The notes beneath the pieces are model-generated. The model worked only from the letters and a program-made list of their open reading frames with translations, was not told the DNA's origin and searched no databases. A stretch of 64,000 nt of DNA, taken from positions 1 through 64,000 of the forward strand of contig WGLQ01000011.1 in NCBI GenBank assembly GCA_016125495.1, read 5' to 3'. Of the stretch, positions 63,032 through 64,000 are shown piece by piece. This DNA comes from Hyphomicrobiales bacterium. GTDB lineage: Bacteria; Pseudomonadota; Alphaproteobacteria; Rhizobiales; RI-29. Numbering within the stretch: the first letter of the stretch is position 1; every line of letters starts with the position of its first letter. A program made the position numbers and the translations under genes.

Positions 63032-63849
63032 TGGCGAGTGGCATGGCGGCGGGTCCGTCGCAGGGCCGACTCGCCGGCCATACGGCCATCGTGACGGGGG
63101 CGGCCTCGGGGATCGGGCGGGCGATCGCGATACGCTTTGCGGCGGAGGGCGCCTTCGTGCTCGGCTGTGATCTCGGTCGTGAGCCGCGCGGCGGAGGGCC
63201 GGCGACCGATGACGTCATCCGCGCTGGAGGCGGTGCCGGCGAACTCGTGATCGCCGACGTTTCGCGGTGGGAAGACGTCGCCGGCCTCGTCGCACGGGTC
63301 GCCGACGCGCACGGCCGCCTCGACATCATGGTCAACAACGCCGCGATCGGCGAAGGCGGGCGGCTGACGGAGACGAGCGAGGAGGTTTACGACCGGGTCA
63401 TGGCGGTCAACCTCAAGGGCGTCTTCCTCGGCTGCAAGGCGGCGGCGCTGCAGATGCTGGGCCAGGAGCCGCGCGAGCACGCCGGCCAGCGCGAGGTGCG
63501 CGGGCGCATCGTCAATATTTCCTCCCAGCACGGCATGATTTCCTCGCCCGGTCACCTCGCCTATGGGGTGAGCAAGGCGGGCGTCGTCTACATGACGCGC
63601 CAGATCGCGGCGGACTATGCAAGGGACGGCATCGTCTGCAACGCCGTCGCGCCGGGGAAAATCCTCACCGACATGGGCGGCTTCGTGCCGACCGAGGCGC
63701 AGCTCGCCTATTCGCGGAGCCGCACGCCATGGCCGCGCCTCGGGCTCGCCGATGACGTCGCGAGCGCAGTGCTGTTCCTGGCGAGCCCCGAGGCCACCTA
63801 CATCACCGGCGAGAATCTGATGGTCGACGGCGGCTGGATGGCGAGCTGA
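63031..63849 (+). CDS. Short-chain dehydrogenase/reductase (glucose 1-dehydrogenase-like SDR)
   Basis: The 272-residue SDR has TAIVTGAASGIGRAIAIRFA (~18-37), NNAAIGEGGRLTETSEEV, INIS-equivalent VNISSQHGM, and YGVSKAGVVYMTRQIAADYA with Tyr/Lys (~178-182). The C-terminal ENLMVDGGWMAS is typical of SDRs acting on sugars or polyols. Start ATG 63031 is coupled to the preceding exported-protein gene. It converges with the partial GMC oxidoreductase. Substrate is unknown. Confidence 0.9.
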   Translation: MASGMAAGPSQGRLAGHTAIVTGAASGIGRAIAIRFAAEGAFVLGCDLGREPRGGGPATDDVIRAGGGAGELVIADVSRWEDVAGLVARVADAHGRLDIMVNNAAIGEGGRLTETSEEVYDRVMAVNLKGVFLGCKAAALQMLGQEPREHAGQREVRGRIVNISSQHGMISSPGHLAYGVSKAGVVYMTRQIAADYARDGIVCNAVAPGKILTDMGGFVPTEAQLAYSRSRTPWPRLGLADDVASAVLFLASPEATYITGENLMVDGGWMAS

Positions 63850-63858
63850 GGCAGGCGG

Positions 63859-63878
63859 GCGCCGGTGCGGGCCGGCGC
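63859..63878. terminator. Weak hairpin between convergent SDR and GMC genes
   Basis: The 7-bp stem GCGCCGG / CCGGCGC with a 6-nt loop lies 10 nt after the SDR stop codon. There is no T-tract, so a role in termination is tentative. Confidence 0.35.
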
Positions 63879-63884
63879 TGGCGG

Positions 63885-64000
63885 TCAGCGCTGCGACGTT
63901 TGCCAGTTCTCCGCCACGTAGAAGGGCGCGTTCGAGGGCGCCAGTGGATCGCGGCCGCGGATCGCGTCGGCCATTTTCTCACCGATCATGATGACGCTGG
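63885..64000 (-). CDS. C-terminus of a GMC-family oxidoreductase, cut by window edge
   Basis: The last 38 codons and the stop (63885-63887) are present on the minus strand. The sequence ASVIMIGEKMADAIRGRDPL is the C-terminal signature of choline-dehydrogenase-like GMC enzymes, comparable with IMIAERASEMI in the gene at 488-2146. The short tail ends YVAENWQTSQR. The catalytic part lies beyond the window. Identity is inferred from these few residues and the family pattern. Confidence 0.75.
   Translation of the reverse strand, partial: SVIMIGEKMADAIRGRDPLAPSNAPFYVAENWQTSQR

Overview
The window is GC-rich, densely packed chromosomal DNA from an alphaproteobacterium, most likely of the order Hyphomicrobiales (Rhizobiales). 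The evidence is gene order and gene content: ftsE-ftsX-ydcF-plsC beside hpt and an MJ0042 zinc-ribbon protein; argH-lptM-lysA-DUF4175 divergent from tlpA; mtgA-rpmF; a HIG1-type small membrane protein with cobO-type adenosyltransferase, etfBA and a 3-hydroxybutyryl-CoA dehydrogenase; metX-metW; phaR facing phaAB; and a coenzyme B12-dependent (class II) ribonucleotide reductase. I see no tRNA, rRNA, CRISPR array, insertion sequence or prophage. This is mostly core genome with a few accessory genes.

Left edge to 11.3 kb: a truncated ectoine hydrolase gene (doeA) and a GMC oxidoreductase are read leftwards. Across a 355-bp intergenic region holding a clean inverted repeat, a complete TRAP transporter (dctPQM) is read rightwards. 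Then, leftwards, come a secreted von Willebrand A protein and a very large uncharacterised membrane/coiled-coil protein. 11.5-22 kb: isoprenoid genes (ispG, ispA), a Ca2+/Na+ exchanger-type antiporter, a Clp-fold membrane protease, mtgA, rpmF, several small membrane proteins, and an EAL protein with a decayed GGDEF domain. 22-32.4 kb: the PHA cluster, then tlpA facing argH-lptM-lysA and a DUF4175 protein.

32.4-36.4 kb is the most unusual stretch. A LuxR-type regulator fused to an alpha/beta-hydrolase fold, whose nucleophile serine is replaced by arginine, lies divergent from a secreted protein. That protein has a PLAT/LH2-like domain followed by a Ser/Thr-rich amphipathic region resembling aerolysin/ETX-type beta-pore-forming proteins. 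A perfect 8-bp-arm palindrome sits between the two genes, followed downstream by an outer-membrane channel-like protein. I propose this as a small, possibly undescribed signal-responsive secreted-effector locus.

36.5-54.7 kb: hpt, cell-division genes, phospholipid synthesis, nrdJ with a recognisable promoter and operator, a chaC-tyrA-hisC cluster (read leftwards), metX-metW, a methyltransferase, gloB, and a NYN-LOTUS predicted RNA-binding nuclease. 54.9-64 kb: hbdA-etfA-etfB with its promoter, a rhomboid protease, cob(I)alamin adenosyltransferase (which could supply AdoCbl to NrdJ), a HIG1 protein, two short-chain dehydrogenases, a trans-sulfuration enzyme, two uncharacterised proteins, and the C-terminus of a second GMC oxidoreductase at the right edge. 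Several convergent gene pairs overlap at their 3' ends, up to 49 bp for ispG and the antiporter.
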